Source: Pseudomonadota bacterium
GTDB taxonomy: Bacteria; Pseudomonadota; Alphaproteobacteria; Rhizobiales; Devosiaceae
NCBI GenBank assembly: GCA_023436745.1
Contig: JAEZHZ010000393.1
Coordinates: forward strand, 1-5,527
Length of the DNA: 5,527 bases
Direction of reading: 5' to 3'
Part shown: positions 4,612-5,527 of the stretch, one piece after another
How positions within the stretch are numbered: position 1 is the stretch's first letter
How the letters are laid out: every line of letters begins with the position of its first letter
The notes under the pieces: generated by a model
The model's database searches: none
What the model saw: only the letters and a program-made list of their open reading frames with translations
Told to the model about the DNA's origin: nothing
Position numbers and translations under genes: made by a program

Positions 4612-5527
4612 GGGCGGGCGTTGCCGGCTCGACGGTGCCTCCCAGAGCCCTCTGTCCGACAAGCACCGTGAACAGCGCCAGCGCACCCGAAACGATCGAG
4701 ACCCAGAACCCGCTCTGCGCGCCATAGGTGTCGACCATCCAGCCCGAGACAAAGGCGCCCAGCGCCATGCCGATGCCCGCACCCGTCATCACCCAGGTTA
4801 CGCCCTCGGTGAGCGCGGTTTCCGGTATGCGCTGCTCGATCAGGCTGAAGGCGGTCATCAGGGTGGGCGATATGGCAACGCCGCTGAGGAACACGACCCC
4901 GGCAAGGAGCGGCACGGAGTTGGCGAACGGCAGCGGCCATGCCGTCACCGCCAGCACCACGAGGGCAATCAGAAGCTGCTTCTGCAACGCCATCGTACGG
5001 TTGATGGCCCCCACCAGCAGGCCCACGACGAATGAGCCGGCGGCATAAACCCCGATCACGAGGCTCGCCGCTTCCGGCTGGCCCAGCGCCTCCGTCATGG
5101 CGACGGAACTGACTTCCGCCGTCGCGAAGATCGCGCCGACGAACACCAGCGCCAGAGTCACGATCTGGACGGGACGGTACCAGAAGGCCGAGCGCCCAAG
5201 CCCCCTGCCGGCGCCCGCAGGATGGGGCTTCGGCTCGGTAGAGCGCTGGATCACGAAGAACAGTCCGCCCACCACCAGCATCAGCGTGCTGGCCAGCAGG
5301 CCCGCTGCCGGAAATAGGGCGACGCTCAGCCCCACCGACAGCGATGCGCCCGTGATGTAGACCAGTTCGTCCGCGGCGGACTCGAACGCGAATGCCGTGC
5401 CGAGTTCCGGGCGTCCCCGGAACAGTTCGCTCCAGCGCGCGCGGATCATTGCGGGAAAGCTCGGCATCACGGCGGCCACAAGGGCCGTGGCGAACAGCGT
5501 CCATGTCGGCCAGCCCTGGCTGGCTGC
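4592..5527 (-). CDS. Major facilitator superfamily exporter, N-terminus outside the window
   Basis: The minus-strand frame stays open from the TGA at 4592-4594 to the right edge, giving 311 residues of a polytopic membrane protein. An in-frame GTG at 5479 is not the start, because a hydrophobic segment (SQGWPTWTLFATALVAAV) continues upstream of and through it. The visible part matches TM4 to TM12 of a 12-helix MFS carrier. PSFPAMIRARW (residues 22-32) is the cytoplasmic loop after TM4, AFAFESAADELVYITGASL (46-64) leads into TM5, a charged central loop (RSTEPKPHPAG) separates the halves, and six further helices follow. The PS-x-x-x-x-x-RARW and AF-x-x-ESAADE signatures belong to a group of proton-driven efflux carriers usually annotated as drug or metabolite exporters. 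About 90-100 residues (TM1-3) are missing. It converges on the monooxygenase gene and could export the substrate or its hydroxylated product; this link is inferred. Confidence 0.88.
   Translation of the reverse strand, partial: AASQGWPTWTLFATALVAAVMPSFPAMIRARWSELFRGRPELGTAFAFESAADELVYITGASLSVGLSVALFPAAGLLASTLMLVVGGLFFVIQRSTEPKPHPAGAGRGLGRSAFWYRPVQIVTLALVFVGAIFATAEVSSVAMTEALGQPEAASLVIGVYAAGSFVVGLLVGAINRTMALQKQLLIALVVLAVTAWPLPFANSVPLLAGVVFLSGVAISPTLMTAFSLIEQRIPETALTEGVTWVMTGAGIGMALGAFVSGWMVDTYGAQSGFWVSIVSGALALFTVLVGQRALGGTVEPATPALNATSA

Noticed and set aside
3532..4782. Minus-strand open frame of 416 codons opposite the FAD monooxygenase
   Set aside because: It is rich in R, G, H and Q with no family motifs, while the plus strand has all the flavoprotein motifs in one uninterrupted frame.
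4608..5504. Alternative minus-strand frame over the MFS region
   Set aside because: It is hydrophilic and arginine/glycine-rich, with no membrane segments. The neighbouring frame carries clear transmembrane helices and MFS signatures.

Overview
This is a GC-rich bacterial window whose codons strongly favour G or C in the third position. That, together with the families present (HxlR regulator, SnoaL-like protein with an FAD monooxygenase, LysE/RhtB exporter), suggests a proteobacterium, probably an alphaproteobacterium. The taxonomic call is inference. I see no rRNA, tRNA, CRISPR array, transposase or prophage gene.

Layout. Positions 1-123 hold the last 40 codons of an unidentified plus-strand gene. 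Next comes a gene-poor stretch (124-489) that becomes AT-rich towards its end. It leads into a plus-strand gene for a secreted or membrane-anchored beta-propeller protein with Kelch/Asp-box-like repeats (best start ATG at 490, stop 1473). A second plus-strand gene (1645-2271) encodes a small LysE/RhtB-type membrane exporter. Its transcript probably ends at a strong intrinsic terminator at 2452-2477.

The right half looks like one functional module. An HxlR-family winged-helix regulator (2510-2881, minus strand), with the N-terminal cysteine typical of redox- or electrophile-sensing members, is divergent from a two-gene operon. That operon encodes a SnoaL/NTF2-fold protein (2995-3375) and, 15 bp later, a class A FAD-dependent monooxygenase (3391-4611). 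The 113-bp divergent promoter region carries a 13-bp direct repeat with a 22-bp offset, a candidate operator. A convergent MFS exporter (4592 to beyond the window end) overlaps the end of the monooxygenase gene by 20 bp.

Inferred working model: an aromatic, quinone-like or polyketide-like compound relieves HxlR control, the flavoenzyme hydroxylates it (perhaps with the SnoaL-like partner), and one or both transporters export toxic compounds. The families are clear, but the substrate, the inducer and any cooperation between the genes are not shown by the sequence. The parts are known families; their arrangement and a few sequence details are the points of interest.
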